Of a stretch of DNA of 64,000 bases, positions 1 through 9,108 are shown piece by piece. The stretch is from Nonomuraea montanisoli (GTDB lineage: Bacteria > Actinomycetota > Actinomycetes > Streptosporangiales > Streptosporangiaceae): assembly GCF_013363975.1 (NCBI RefSeq), contig NZ_JABWGN010000010.1:310001-374000 (forward strand), given 5' to 3'. Both the position numbers and the translations under genes were made by a program. The notes beneath the pieces are model-generated. The model saw only the letters and a list, made by a program, of their open reading frames with translations. It was not told where the DNA came from and did no database searches. Each line of letters opens with the position of its first letter. Within the stretch, counting starts at the first letter, position 1.

Positions 1-40
1 GGTCGAAGACGTGAGCGGGTTTGGCGAGCCTCGCGGACAT
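1..40 (-). CDS. 5' end of a divergent gene, cut by the window edge
   Basis: An ATG at position 40 on the minus strand opens a frame (MSARLAKPAHVFD) that leaves the window after 13 residues. It would be divergent from sppA. The start resembles the N-terminus of some actinobacterial ATP-binding proteins, but 13 residues cannot prove a family. The AT-richer stretch at about 45-90, with two copies of ACTTCTAAG, is unlike the surrounding coding DNA and probably holds the divergent promoters. Confidence 0.3.
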   Translation of the reverse strand, partial: MSARLAKPAHVFD

Positions 41-144
41 GTTAGAACCATATACCTAAGGACTGTACTTCTAAGGAGCATACTTCTAAGCACCTCTCCG
101 AAGACGGCCGCGTACGTCCGAGATGTGTCGCTTAGGGTGGCTTC

Positions 145-1842
145 ATGGACGCAGGCAAGGCGATCTTCGAGACCGTGGACAAGCTTCGTCAGCGGCGCAC
201 CGCCCCGCTTGTCCTGGAGCTGGACCTCACCGAGGGCCTCACCGAGGGGCCGCCCACCGATCCGTTGTCGGCCGTGCTGTCCATGCGCAAGCCGCGCCTG
301 TCCGACGTGCTCGCCGGGCTCAAGCGCGGCCGCGACGACTCCCGGGTCAAGGCGCTGGTCGTGAAGATCGGCGGGAACCCGCTCGGGCTGGCCGTGGTCC
401 AGGAGCTGCGGCAGGCCGTGACCCGGTTCCGCGCCTCCGGCAAGCTCACGGTCGCCTTCTCTGAGACCTACGGCGAGTTCGGCAACGGCACCGTCCCCTA
501 CTACCTGGCCAGCGCCTTCGAGCGCGTCTACCTCCAGCCCAGCGGCGACGTCGGGCTGACCGGCGTGGCGCTGGAGCAGCGCTTCGTCAAGGGCGCGCTG
601 GGCAAGCTGGGCGTCGGGTACGAGATGGGCCAGCGGCACGAGTACAAGACCGCCGCCAACACCTTCACCCAGGACCACATGACCGAGCCGCACCGGGAGT
701 CGATGGAGCGGATCGTCGGGTCCGTCGTCGACCAGGTCGTGGCGGGCATCGCCGAGGGGCGGCGGCTGGACCCGGCCAAGGTGCGCGAGCTGATCGACCG
801 GGGCCCGTTCATCGGGTCCGAGGCGGTCGAGGCCGGGCTGGTGGACGGACTCGCGTACCGGGACGAGGTGTACGACGAGGTCAAGAAGGCCGCCGGCAGC
901 GAGGCGCACCTGCAGTACGTCTCCCGCTACGCCCGGGCCGCCATGGTGCGGAAGCTGCCCAACCCCACGGCCGACGGGGTCGCCCTCGTCCAGGGCCACG
1001 GGCAGATCAGGATGGGCCGCAGCGGCCGCAGCCCGCTCGGCGGCGGCGGGGCGATGGGGTCCGACACGGTGAGCGCCGCGCTGCGCGCCGCCCGGCGCGA
1101 CGACCACGTGAAGGCCGTCGTGTTCCGGGTGGACAGCCCCGGCGGCTCGTACGTCGCCTCCGACACCGTGTGGCGCGAGGTGGTGCTGACCCGCAAGGTC
1201 AAGCCCGTCATCGTGTCGATGGGCGACCTGGCCGCCTCGGGCGGCTACTTCGTCTCCATGGCCGCCGACGTGATCGTCGCCCAGCCGGGGACCCTGACCG
1301 GCTCGATCGGCGTCTTCGGCGGCAAGCCCGTCCTGTCCGAGCTGCTGGAGCGGATCGGCGTCAACTCCGAGCTGGTGGCCGGCGGCGCGAACGCCGGGAT
1401 GTTCTCCACCACGCGCGGCTTCTCGCCCGAGCAGTGGGAGCGGGTGAACGCCTGGCTGGACCGCATCTACGACGACTTCGTGGGCAAGGTGGCGCAGTCG
1501 CGCGACCTGACCCGCGAACGCGCGCACGAGCTGGCCCGGGGCCGGGTCTGGACCGGCGCCGACGCCCGGGAGCGCGGGCTGGTGGACGAGCTGGGCGGGC
1601 TGGAGGACGCGCTGGCCGTGGCGCGCAAGCGGGCGGGTCTGGCCGACGACGCCCCGGTGCGGGTCTACCCGCGCATCCACCCGCTGGAGCGGCTGCGCGG
1701 GGCGGAGTCGAGCGAGGACAAGGCGGCGGCGCTGGCCCGGGTCCGGATCGACGCGTGGGGGCCGCTGGCCCGGCTGTCGGCCGAGCTGGGGCTGCCGGCC
1801 GCGGGTCCCCTGGCCCTGCCCGGGTGGTACGCCATCCGCTGA
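145..1842 (+). CDS. sppA: Signal peptide peptidase SppA, 67K-type S49 protease
   Basis: A 565-residue tandem-domain S49 serine protease that degrades cleaved signal peptides at the membrane. The Ser/Lys dyad typical of the long form can be placed: Lys168 in HEYKTA of the N-terminal repeat and Ser365 in AASGGYF of the C-terminal repeat, followed by LTGSIGVFGG, which is strongly conserved in the family. Unlike Escherichia coli SppA there is no hydrophobic anchor at the N-terminus, so the protein may be cytoplasmic or peripherally bound. The gene stands alone, with its promoter in the AT-rich DNA before 145. Confidence 0.93.
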   Translation: MDAGKAIFETVDKLRQRRTAPLVLELDLTEGLTEGPPTDPLSAVLSMRKPRLSDVLAGLKRGRDDSRVKALVVKIGGNPLGLAVVQELRQAVTRFRASGKLTVAFSETYGEFGNGTVPYYLASAFERVYLQPSGDVGLTGVALEQRFVKGALGKLGVGYEMGQRHEYKTAANTFTQDHMTEPHRESMERIVGSVVDQVVAGIAEGRRLDPAKVRELIDRGPFIGSEAVEAGLVDGLAYRDEVYDEVKKAAGSEAHLQYVSRYARAAMVRKLPNPTADGVALVQGHGQIRMGRSGRSPLGGGGAMGSDTVSAALRAARRDDHVKAVVFRVDSPGGSYVASDTVWREVVLTRKVKPVIVSMGDLAASGGYFVSMAADVIVAQPGTLTGSIGVFGGKPVLSELLERIGVNSELVAGGANAGMFSTTRGFSPEQWERVNAWLDRIYDDFVGKVAQSRDLTRERAHELARGRVWTGADARERGLVDELGGLEDALAVARKRAGLADDAPVRVYPRIHPLERLRGAESSEDKAAALARVRIDAWGPLARLSAELGLPAAGPLALPGWYAIR

Positions 1843-1878
1843 CGAAGCCGCGCGGGCCGTTGCCGGAGCCGAGAAGGG

Positions 1879-2412
1879 TCAGCCGCCCATCGGGCGGTAG
1901 CGGCCGCGCAGGCGGATCAGCGGGGCCAGGGTCGGGGTGATGTAGGGGACGTTCACCACGCGGGCCAGGAACAGCGTGTGGTCACCCGCCGGCACCACCT
2001 GCGTCGTCTCCGCCTCCAGAGCGGCGACCCCGTTCTCGACGACGATCGCGTCCGAGTGCGGGCCGCGGTGGTGCGGGACGCCCGCCACGAGGTGGCGGGC
2101 GCTGGGGCGGCCGGCGGTGGCGAAGCGGCTGGCGATGGCCGCCTGGCCGGACGACAGGAGTGAGGCCGCCCACCGGTCCTGCCGCAGCAGCACCTCGCAG
2201 AGGTAGCCGCCACTGGCCAGGCTGACCAGGACGAGCGGCGGGTCGAGCGAGACCGACATGACCGCCGACACCGTGGTGCCGAGGTCGTCACGCCCGTCCC
2301 GTACGGTCACCACCGACACCCCGGCGGCGAGCTGGGCCATCGCCTCCGTGAATTCCAACGTCCCCTCCGACGGCGGGTCGCGACGGGCCCCGCGGACGGC
2401 GGGGCCCGTCAC
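1879..2412 (-). CDS. Flavin reductase-like domain protein (HpaC-type split barrel)
   Basis: A 177-residue flavin reductase-like protein. The core EAMAQLAAGVSVVTVRDG followed by GTTVSAVMSVSLDPPLVLVSL is typical of NAD(P)H:FMN oxidoreductases that supply reduced flavin to two-component monooxygenases. The GTG start at 2412 lies four bases after the stop of the betaine-binding protein gene, so it is probably the last gene of that operon. No partner monooxygenase is next to it, so the physiological partner is unknown. Confidence 0.82.
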   Translation of the reverse strand: MTGPAVRGARRDPPSEGTLEFTEAMAQLAAGVSVVTVRDGRDDLGTTVSAVMSVSLDPPLVLVSLASGGYLCEVLLRQDRWAASLLSSGQAAIASRFATAGRPSARHLVAGVPHHRGPHSDAIVVENGVAALEAETTQVVPAGDHTLFLARVVNVPYITPTLAPLIRLRGRYRPMGG

Positions 2413-2416
2413 CGGG

Positions 2417-3349
2417 TCAGGCCAGCCCGTTGCTGGTCAGCCACTCCTTGGCGACCGTGGCCGGCTCGTCCTTGTTGACGCTGATCTTCTGCATCATGTC
2501 CAGCAGCGACTGCGTCGTGAGCTTGGCCGAGACGGCGTCCAGGGTGGTCCTGATCGTGTCGGTCGCCGCGGCCTTGTTCACCAGGGGCGTGACGTTCTGC
2601 GCGGGGAAGATGTTCTTCGGGTCCTGCAGCGGCACGAGGTTGTTGGCGGTCATCTTGGGGTCGGTGGAGAAGACGTTGCCGACCTGGATGGAGCCGTCCT
2701 TGATGGCGTCGGCCGTGGTGGGGCCGGTGGGCTTCCACTCCTTGAACTCCAGCCCGTACACCTCCTTGAAGCGCGCCTGCCAGCGCTTCTTGAACTCGGG
2801 CGGGCCGCCCACGGTCATGGTCTTCGACACCTTGGCCAGGTCCTCCATGCTGTTGAGGGACTGCTTGGCCTGGGTGTCCTTGGTGATCGAGAGGGTGTCC
2901 TTGTCCTCGGCGGGCGAGGAGGCGAGGACCTCCAGCTCGGCCGGGAGCTTCTCCTTCAGCGCCGCGTTGACGTCGTCGGTGGTGCTCGCCTTGTTCTGCA
3001 GGTCGACGAAGGCGAGCAGGTTGCCGTTGTACTCGGGCACGATCGTCAGCCCGCCGCTCTTGACCTGGTCGTAGACGACCTCGCGGCTGCCGATGCGGGG
3101 CTTCTCCTCCACCTTCACGCCCTTGGACTCCAGCGCCTGGGCGTAGATGGAGCCCAGCAGCACGCTCTCGTCGAAGTCGAACGAGCCGATGACGGCCTTC
3201 CCGCCGCCGCCACCGCCGCCCGTCGCGGAACCGCTGGGCGCCGCGCTCGTGGTGTCGAGCGGGTTGCCGCCGCCGCCACCGCCGCACGCGGTGAGGGCCA
3301 GCGCCGCCGTCAAAAGCACCGCCGCGGTGCCGAATCTACGTCTCATCAC
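2417..3349 (-). CDS. Glycine betaine/choline-type ABC substrate-binding lipoprotein
   Basis: A 310-residue OpuAC/ProX-type solute receptor. The signal peptide ends in a lipobox (LTAC, Cys22) followed by a Gly/Ser-rich linker, so the protein should be anchored outside the membrane. The body has family landmarks such as KAVIGSFDFDES, a binding motif around VPEYNGN and TADAIKDGSIQVGNVFSTDP. The GTG start at 3349 overlaps the stop of the upstream permease by four bases; an ATG three bases later is an alternative. It is the fourth gene of the quaternary-ammonium importer operon. Confidence 0.9.
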   Translation of the reverse strand: MMRRRFGTAAVLLTAALALTACGGGGGGNPLDTTSAAPSGSATGGGGGGGKAVIGSFDFDESVLLGSIYAQALESKGVKVEEKPRIGSREVVYDQVKSGGLTIVPEYNGNLLAFVDLQNKASTTDDVNAALKEKLPAELEVLASSPAEDKDTLSITKDTQAKQSLNSMEDLAKVSKTMTVGGPPEFKKRWQARFKEVYGLEFKEWKPTGPTTADAIKDGSIQVGNVFSTDPKMTANNLVPLQDPKNIFPAQNVTPLVNKAAATDTIRTTLDAVSAKLTTQSLLDMMQKISVNKDEPATVAKEWLTSNGLA

Positions 3350-4044
3350 GTTGTTTCCCTTCCTGAGGCCACCTGACGGACCTTGACCCGCCGGCTCACG
3401 CCGGGCGAGACCGTCGTCCGCTGGAGAAGCGTGAAGACGAGCTGCACCGCGAGTGCGAACAGCACAATCAGTACAGAACCCCCGACGACGCTCGCGTAAT
3501 CCTTCGTCGCGAAACCGTCGATCACGAACCGGCCGAGCCCGCCCAGCCCGGTGTACGCGGCGACCGTCGTGGTCGCGACGACCTGGATGGCCGACAGCCG
3601 CAGCCCGAGCAGGATGAGCGGCAGCGCCACCGGCACCAGCACCCGGCCGAGCACCTGCCCGCCGGTCAGGCCCATCCCGTACGCGGCGTCGCGCAGCTCC
3701 GGATCGACCCCGCGGATCCCCTCGAACGTGTTGACCAGGATCGGAGGGATCGCCAGCAGCACCAGGGGAATGATCACCGGCAGGATCGAGGCGGTGCCGA
3801 GCAGCAGCACGAACAGCACCAGCAGGCCCAGCGTGGGCAGGGCCCGGGCGAGGTTGGCGGAGATGACCACGATGACGCCGCCGCGGCCGGTGTGCCCGAT
3901 GAGCAGCCCGAGCGGGATCGCGACCAGCATGGCCAGGGCCAGGGCCAGCGCGGAGAACTCCAGGTGCTCCAGCAGCCGGGCGGGGATGCCGTCGGGGCCG
4001 GACCAGTTGGCCGGGTCGCCGAAGAAGTCGCTGAGCCAGCTCAC
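3346..4044 (-). CDS. Glycine betaine-type ABC permease (second permease)
   Basis: A 232-residue BPD_transp_1 permease with about five to six hydrophobic segments and the EAA-like loop around RDAAYGMGLTGGQVLGRVLVP, which contacts the ATPase. The frame is open upstream inside the other permease gene, but the real start is the GTG at 4044, overlapping that gene's stop by four bases (GTGA). OpuC/YehW-type importers normally have two such permeases, as here. Both should form the membrane channel of a compatible-solute importer. Confidence 0.9.
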   Translation of the reverse strand: MSWLSDFFGDPANWSGPDGIPARLLEHLEFSALALALAMLVAIPLGLLIGHTGRGGVIVVISANLARALPTLGLLVLFVLLLGTASILPVIIPLVLLAIPPILVNTFEGIRGVDPELRDAAYGMGLTGGQVLGRVLVPVALPLILLGLRLSAIQVVATTTVAAYTGLGGLGRFVIDGFATKDYASVVGGSVLIVLFALAVQLVFTLLQRTTVSPGVSRRVKVRQVASGRETT

Positions 4045-4742
4045 GATGCCCTCCTCGCCCGCACCCACGGGGTCAGCAGCCGCTGCGCGAGGACGAGCAG
4101 TCCGTCGGCGACCAGCGCGAGCGCCACGATGAGCACGATGCCGACGATGACCGGCGGCAGGAACGGGTTCTGGTAGGCCCGGGTGAACAGCATGCCGAGG
4201 CCGCCCTGGCCGATCAGCGCGCCGACACTGACCAGGCTGATGCTGGAGACCGCGACGACCCGCAGCCCGGCGAGCACGACGGGCACGGCGATCGGCAGCT
4301 CGACCTGGACGAGGCGGCGCAGCGGCGTGAAGCCCATCGCCACGGCCGACTGGCGCACGTGGTCGGGCACCGAGCCGAGGCCGTCCACCACGGCGGGCAG
4401 CAGCACGGCGATCGCGTAGAAGGTGAGCGGGATGATCACCGTGGTCTTGGACAGGCCCGTGACCGAGATGAGCAGCATGAAGACCGGCAGCGACGGCAGC
4501 GCGTACACGACGTTGAACACGCCGGCCGTCGGCTGGTAGAGCCATCGCCAGCGGGCGCTGGCCAGGCCGAGCGGCAGGGCCAGCACGAGGCCGGCGACGA
4601 TCGGCACGAGCGACATGACGAGGTGGTCGCCGAGGAGGTCCTTGATGCTGCCGACCCGGCCGGTGTCCCAGTTGCGGGCGATCCACTCCCACAGCGACGG
4701 GGGCCCGTCCGCGATCAGGCGCGACAGCAGCGGCTCACCCAT
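4041..4742 (-). CDS. Glycine betaine-type ABC permease (first permease)
   Basis: A 233-residue membrane permease with an EAA-like loop at RQSAVAMGFTPLRRLVQVELP and the typical ending GGLGMLFTRAYQNPFLPPVIVG. I chose the ATG at 4742 (MGEPLLSRL) rather than a more upstream in-frame codon because it overlaps the ATPase stop by eight bases, which fits the spacing in the rest of the operon. It pairs with the downstream permease. Confidence 0.9.
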   Translation of the reverse strand: MGEPLLSRLIADGPPSLWEWIARNWDTGRVGSIKDLLGDHLVMSLVPIVAGLVLALPLGLASARWRWLYQPTAGVFNVVYALPSLPVFMLLISVTGLSKTTVIIPLTFYAIAVLLPAVVDGLGSVPDHVRQSAVAMGFTPLRRLVQVELPIAVPVVLAGLRVVAVSSISLVSVGALIGQGGLGMLFTRAYQNPFLPPVIVGIVLIVALALVADGLLVLAQRLLTPWVRARRAS

Positions 4743-5793
4743 CGGCGGCCTCCGCGAGCGCCTCGTCGAGGGCCTCACGGGTGGCCACGCCGGCCACCTT
4801 GCCGTCCTCGCCGACCGCCACCGCGCATCCGGACGGCGACAGCAGCGCCGCGTCGAGGGCGGAGCGCATGGAGTCGCGGCCGGGCCGGAACGTGCCGTAC
4901 GGCTCCGGCTCGCCGCCGCCGTCGCCCCGCAGCCACCCGACCGGCCGGCCGTCGTCGGAGACGGCGAGCACCCAGGGCTCCGGCGAGCCGCCGGAGAAGC
5001 CGGCGGGCACGGTCAGGTCGGTGCGCAGCCGCAGCCCCTCGGTGCCGACGAACTGCAGGCGGCGGATGCCCCGGTCGTGGCCCAGGAACTCGCGGACGAA
5101 GTCGTCGGCCGGCTCCGACAGCAGCGTCTTGGGGTCGGCGAGCTGCGCCAGCCGCCCGCCGACGCGCAGCACGGCCACGCGGTCGCCCAGCTTGATGGCC
5201 TCGTCGATGTCGTGGGTGACGAAGACGATCGTCTTGTTGAGCTCCGCCTGGAGCCGCAGCAGCTCGTCCTGCAGGCTGGTGCGGACGATCGGGTCGACGG
5301 CGCTGAACGGCTCGTCCATGAGCAGCACGGGCGGGTCGGCGGCCAGCGCCCTGGCCACGCCCACGCGCTGCTGCTGGCCGCCGGAGAGCTGGAACGGGTA
5401 GCGCTCGCCCATCGCGGGGTCGAGGCCCACGCGTTCGAGCAGCTCCATGGCCCGGCTGCGGGCCTTGCCGCGGTCCCAGCCGAGCAGCAGCGGGACGGTG
5501 GCGACGTTGTCCACGATCTTCTTGTGGGGGAAGAGGCCGGCCTGCTGGATGACGTAGCCGATGCCGCGCCGCAGCTTGGGCGGGTCGATGTCCTGCACCG
5601 GGTCGCCGTCGAGGAGGATGCGCCCTTCCGTAGCGTCGATCATCCGGTTGATCATCCGCAGGGACGTCGTCTTGCCGCAGCCCGACGGTCCGACGAACAC
5701 GGTGATCTCGCCCGTGGGCGCCTCGAGTGACAGATTGTCCACGGCCACCGTGCCGTCCGCGTACCGTTTCGTGACGGCGTCGAATGTGATCAC
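4735..5793 (-). CDS. Glycine betaine-type ABC transporter ATPase
   Basis: A 352-residue ProV/OpuCA-type ATPase and first gene of the operon. Walker A is GPSGCGKTT (residues 35-43), the ABC signature LSGGQQQR (136-143) and Walker B VLLMDEP just after 155. The C-terminal 110 residues after the nucleotide-binding domain look like a degenerate CBS region; in this family CBS pairs sense ionic strength. The GTG at 5793 has GAGAGG upstream, whereas more upstream codons lack this support. Confidence 0.9.
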   Translation of the reverse strand: MITFDAVTKRYADGTVAVDNLSLEAPTGEITVFVGPSGCGKTTSLRMINRMIDATEGRILLDGDPVQDIDPPKLRRGIGYVIQQAGLFPHKKIVDNVATVPLLLGWDRGKARSRAMELLERVGLDPAMGERYPFQLSGGQQQRVGVARALAADPPVLLMDEPFSAVDPIVRTSLQDELLRLQAELNKTIVFVTHDIDEAIKLGDRVAVLRVGGRLAQLADPKTLLSEPADDFVREFLGHDRGIRRLQFVGTEGLRLRTDLTVPAGFSGGSPEPWVLAVSDDGRPVGWLRGDGGGEPEPYGTFRPGRDSMRSALDAALLSPSGCAVAVGEDGKVAGVATREALDEALAEAADG

Positions 5794-6073
5794 GCGCGAC
5801 CTCTCGCTTGCCCGGGCAGGGTCGCGGCCCCCCTGCCACGACCGCCGCATGATCTCTTGGTGGCCCACACTACGGCGGCCGACAGCGGTATGTCGCGTCA
5901 CCCCCGCGGTTAAACGCTTCACCCCACCAGCCGGAATTCACAACAAAACCGGATCTCTTGATGCGCCGATGGTGGCGACTTGGCATGATTGCTTCACCAT
6001 CGGTCAACACCACCGAGCCCGCCCGCCCCTTCTCCACCCCCCACCGCAGCAATTCAGCAAGAGGAACCGGCCC

Positions 6074-7843
6074 GTGACACAGCCGCTCACCGATCAGCGT
6101 GCCCGCGCCGAGCTGGTCGCCGAGCTCTACGACAGTCACGCCGCCGGGCTGTTCGCGTACTGCGCCGACCAGCTCGGCGACCACGGCTCCGCCGCCGACG
6201 TGCTGGTGTCCGTCCTCACCAGCGTCCCCGCGACGGCCCCGCCCCGCGCCGCGATGTACGCGCTCGCCCGCCGTGAGATCCAGCGCCGTGACGTCGTCTA
6301 CGCGCCCCCTGTCGTCGACCCGCTCATCGATCCCGCCTCCGCCCTGGTGGAGCGCACGCTGCACGAGCTGCGCCCGCACCACCGCGAGGTGCTCCTTCTG
6401 TCCGAGGTGTGCGGCCTGGACCGCGCCGAGCTCGCCTGGGTGCTCGACGTGGCGCCCGACACGGCCGGCGAGCTGGTCGGCGCCGCCGCGCACCGCTACC
6501 GCCGGCTGCTCGGCGCCGCACTCGACCGCGCCGCCGCCCGCCGCATGCCGAAGCCGGTGGCCGACGTGTACGGCGCGCTGGGCGTCTCGCCGCTGCGCGA
6601 CGTGCTCGGCCGCCTGCCGTGGCCGGAGCCGCCCGGCACGCTCCGCATCCACTTCGCCGGGTCCCGGTCGCCCGACGCCGCGCCGATGTTCGTCAGGCCG
6701 CGCTGGCCGGTGCCGCCGGTCTGGCCGCTGCCGCTCGGCGAGCGCGACCCGCTGACGAGCACGGGGCTGTTCCCGGCCGAGCTGCTGAAGCCGCCGTCGC
6801 CGTCCCGCGTGCCGCCGCACGAGGCGACGACCGAGCCGATGCCCAAGGTGGGCGACCCGCTCGCCGCGACCGACCGGGCCCGGCCGAGCACGGGTCTGGT
6901 GCGGCCGTGGCAGGCGTTCACCTCCGCCCGCGACCAGGGGCTCATCCCGAAGCGGCCGGCGCCCGAGGATCGGGCGCGGCCGGGAGGGTCCGGGGAGGGG
7001 GCACGGCTGGAAGGGGCCGGGGAGGGGGCACGGCTGGGAGAACGGCCGTTCTTCCTGCCGGGAGGCGGCGACGCGTTCGCCACGGGCGACGTGTTCCCGC
7101 CGGCGGGCGGCCCGCGGTCCGCACGGGGCCGCGCGTCCTCGGCGCCGATCCCGGGTGACGTGCTGGACGACGAGTCGGCCACGCAGGAGATGCCCGCGAT
7201 CCGCGACACGGCCCGCCCCGGCGACCCGGCCGCCCGCACGCCGACCGGCCCGCCGGCCCGGACGGCGGGCGAGGGCGCGCCCGGCAGCCTGTTCGCGCGG
7301 CGCGACCGGGCTCCCGAGCCGATCTACCGCATGCCGCTCCCGGCGGACGCACCGGCCGGGGCCGCGCCGTCCCTCACCGGGCCGTCCCCCAGCGGCCCGG
7401 CCGCCGCCGCGCCGTCCCCCACCGGACCGGCCGTCCCGGAGGCCATGTCGGGAGGAGCGGTTCGGGACGCCAAGCCCGGACGAGACGCCAAGCCGGGACG
7501 AGCCGAACGGGACGCCGAGCCCGGACCGGCCGGCGGATCGGCGAAGTCCCGCGAGGAGGCCGCGCCCACGACGCGGCCCGGCAAGGACGCCAAGGCCAAG
7601 CCCCGCTCCGGCAAGGGCGGCCCGGCCGACCGGCTGCGCTCCGGCGCCCCGGCCAAGCCGCTGCGTTCGGGCAAGAACGCCCCGCGCAAGAGCGCCTCAC
7701 GCAAGGGCGCCCCGCGCAAGGGCGCCCGCCCGCGCCGCGGCGGCCGGCACCACGACTGGGCGTGGGAGCTGATCGGGTTCCTCATGTGCGTGGCGATCGC
7801 GATGATCGTGTTCTTCTCGGTGCCCGCGATCCTGAGCCCCTGA
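6074..7843 (+). CDS. Sigma-70-like protein with long disordered tail and C-terminal membrane anchor
   Basis: A 589-residue protein. The first 170 residues resemble sigma regions 2 and 4 (ELVAELYDSHAAGLFAYCADQLGD, then ELRPHHREVLLLSEVCGLDRAELAWVLDVAP). About 380 residues rich in Pro, Ala, Gly, Arg and Lys follow. A basic stretch of repeated RKGAP-like units precedes a hydrophobic helix (about 564-586, WELIGFLMCVAIAMIVFFSV) close to the C-terminus. The GTG at 6074 has AAGAGGA upstream. Region 2 is weak, so it may be a membrane-tethered regulator rather than a working sigma factor. It is divergent from the betaine importer. Confidence 0.75.
   Translation: MTQPLTDQRARAELVAELYDSHAAGLFAYCADQLGDHGSAADVLVSVLTSVPATAPPRAAMYALARREIQRRDVVYAPPVVDPLIDPASALVERTLHELRPHHREVLLLSEVCGLDRAELAWVLDVAPDTAGELVGAAAHRYRRLLGAALDRAAARRMPKPVADVYGALGVSPLRDVLGRLPWPEPPGTLRIHFAGSRSPDAAPMFVRPRWPVPPVWPLPLGERDPLTSTGLFPAELLKPPSPSRVPPHEATTEPMPKVGDPLAATDRARPSTGLVRPWQAFTSARDQGLIPKRPAPEDRARPGGSGEGARLEGAGEGARLGERPFFLPGGGDAFATGDVFPPAGGPRSARGRASSAPIPGDVLDDESATQEMPAIRDTARPGDPAARTPTGPPARTAGEGAPGSLFARRDRAPEPIYRMPLPADAPAGAAPSLTGPSPSGPAAAAPSPTGPAVPEAMSGGAVRDAKPGRDAKPGRAERDAEPGPAGGSAKSREEAAPTTRPGKDAKAKPRSGKGGPADRLRSGAPAKPLRSGKNAPRKSASRKGAPRKGARPRRGGRHHDWAWELIGFLMCVAIAMIVFFSVPAILSP
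6985..7038 (+). repeat. 27-bp tandem duplication inside the disordered tail
   Basis: Two adjacent 27-base copies (6985-7011 and 7012-7038) differ at only a few positions. Because 27 is a multiple of three they give the repeated peptide GEGARL without breaking the frame. This is consistent with slippage in a low-constraint linker. Confidence 0.85.
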
Positions 7844-7866
7844 CGGGCTCCCGGCGTGCGGGGATG

Positions 7867-9033
7867 TCAGCCGGCGGACAGGATCAGTCCGCTGGTCGGC
7901 ACCCCCGTCCCCGCCGTCACCAGGACGTGCTCCACCCCGGACACCTGGTTGGCCGACGTGCCGCGGATCTGGCGCACGGCCTCGGCGATGCCGTTCATGC
8001 CGTGGATGTACGCCTCGCCGAGCTGCCCGCCGTGCGGGTTGACCGGCAGACGGCCGCCCAGCTCGATGCCGCCGTCGCGGACGAACCCGGGCGCCTCGCC
8101 CCGGCCGCAGAACCCGAGCTCCTCCAGTTGCGCGAGGACGAACGGGGTGAAGTGGTCGTACAGGATGGCGGTCCGCACGTCCTGCGGCTTGAGCCCCGAC
8201 ATCTCCCACAGCCGGCGGCCGACGACGGACATCTCCGGAAGGCCGCTCATGTCGTCCCGGTAGTAGCTGGTCATCATCATCTGCCCCTCCGCCGAGCCCT
8301 GGGCGGCGGCCGTGACGACGGCGGGCGAGCGCCGCAGGTCCCGCGCCCGCTCGGCGGAGGTGACGACGAGGGCCACCGCCCCGTCGCTCTCCTGGCAGCA
8401 GTCGAACAGGCGCAACGGCTCCACGATCCAGCGCGACGCCTGGTGCTCCTCCAGCGTGATGGGCCGCTGGTAGAACCAGGCGGCCGGGTTGGTGGCGGCG
8501 TGGCGGCGCATGGCCACGGCGACCCGGCCGAAGTCCTCGGACGTGGCGCCGTAGGTGTGCAGGTAGCGCTGGGCGAACATCGCCACCCAGGCCGCGGGCG
8601 TCATCAGCCCGAACGGGACGTGCCAGCTCATCTCCAGCCCCTGCGAGGTGGGCTGGCCGCCCAGCCGGGCGTCGGGCTGCCCGAAGCGCCGGCCGGAGCG
8701 CTCGTTGAAGGCGCGGTAGCACACGACCGTGCGGGCCATACCGGTGGCGACGGCCATCGCGGCGTGCGCGACGGTCCCACAGGCGGCGCCCCCGCCGTAC
8801 TCGACCCGGGAGAAGAACGTCAGCTCGCCCGCCCCGATCTCCCTGGCGACGGCGATCTCCTGGTTGGTGTCCTGGGTGAAGGTCACCATCCCGTCCACGT
8901 CGGACGGGTCGAGACCGGCGTCGTCCAACGCCGCGAACACGGCCTCGGCGGCCAGCCGGAGCTCCGACCGGCCGGAGTCCTTGCTGAACTCGGTGGCGCC
9001 GATGCCCGCGATGGCGGCTCGCGTTCCGAACAC
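7867..9033 (-). CDS. ltp2: Ltp2-like thiolase-superfamily aldolase for sterol side-chain cleavage
   Basis: A 388-residue SCP-x/lipid-transfer thiolase-fold protein. It has thiolase N-domain features (AAIAGIGATEFSKDSGRSELRL, FFSRVEYGGGAACGTVAHAA) and the C-domain pattern NPHGGQLGEAYIHGMNGIAEAVRQ. In mycobacteria Ltp2 works with the DUF35 domain of ChsH2 as a retro-aldolase, releasing propionyl-CoA from the steroid side chain and leaving a 17-keto steroid. Here it follows chsH2 and chsH1 in the same order as in the igr operon, which strongly supports this assignment over a general acetyl-CoA acetyltransferase. Confidence 0.88.
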   Translation of the reverse strand: MFGTRAAIAGIGATEFSKDSGRSELRLAAEAVFAALDDAGLDPSDVDGMVTFTQDTNQEIAVAREIGAGELTFFSRVEYGGGAACGTVAHAAMAVATGMARTVVCYRAFNERSGRRFGQPDARLGGQPTSQGLEMSWHVPFGLMTPAAWVAMFAQRYLHTYGATSEDFGRVAVAMRRHAATNPAAWFYQRPITLEEHQASRWIVEPLRLFDCCQESDGAVALVVTSAERARDLRRSPAVVTAAAQGSAEGQMMMTSYYRDDMSGLPEMSVVGRRLWEMSGLKPQDVRTAILYDHFTPFVLAQLEELGFCGRGEAPGFVRDGGIELGGRLPVNPHGGQLGEAYIHGMNGIAEAVRQIRGTSANQVSGVEHVLVTAGTGVPTSGLILSAG

Positions 9034-9108
9034 GTACTGGCTCCTTTGACGTCGTCGCGTGCGCGGGCACGGCGGATCCCCGGAAGGCCTCCGGAAAGGG
9101 GGCGGTGA

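Noticed and set aside
2258..3376. Long plus-strand open frames across the betaine-binding protein gene
   Set aside because: They are rich in Arg, Gly, Val and His without domains and lie opposite a gene with clear motifs.
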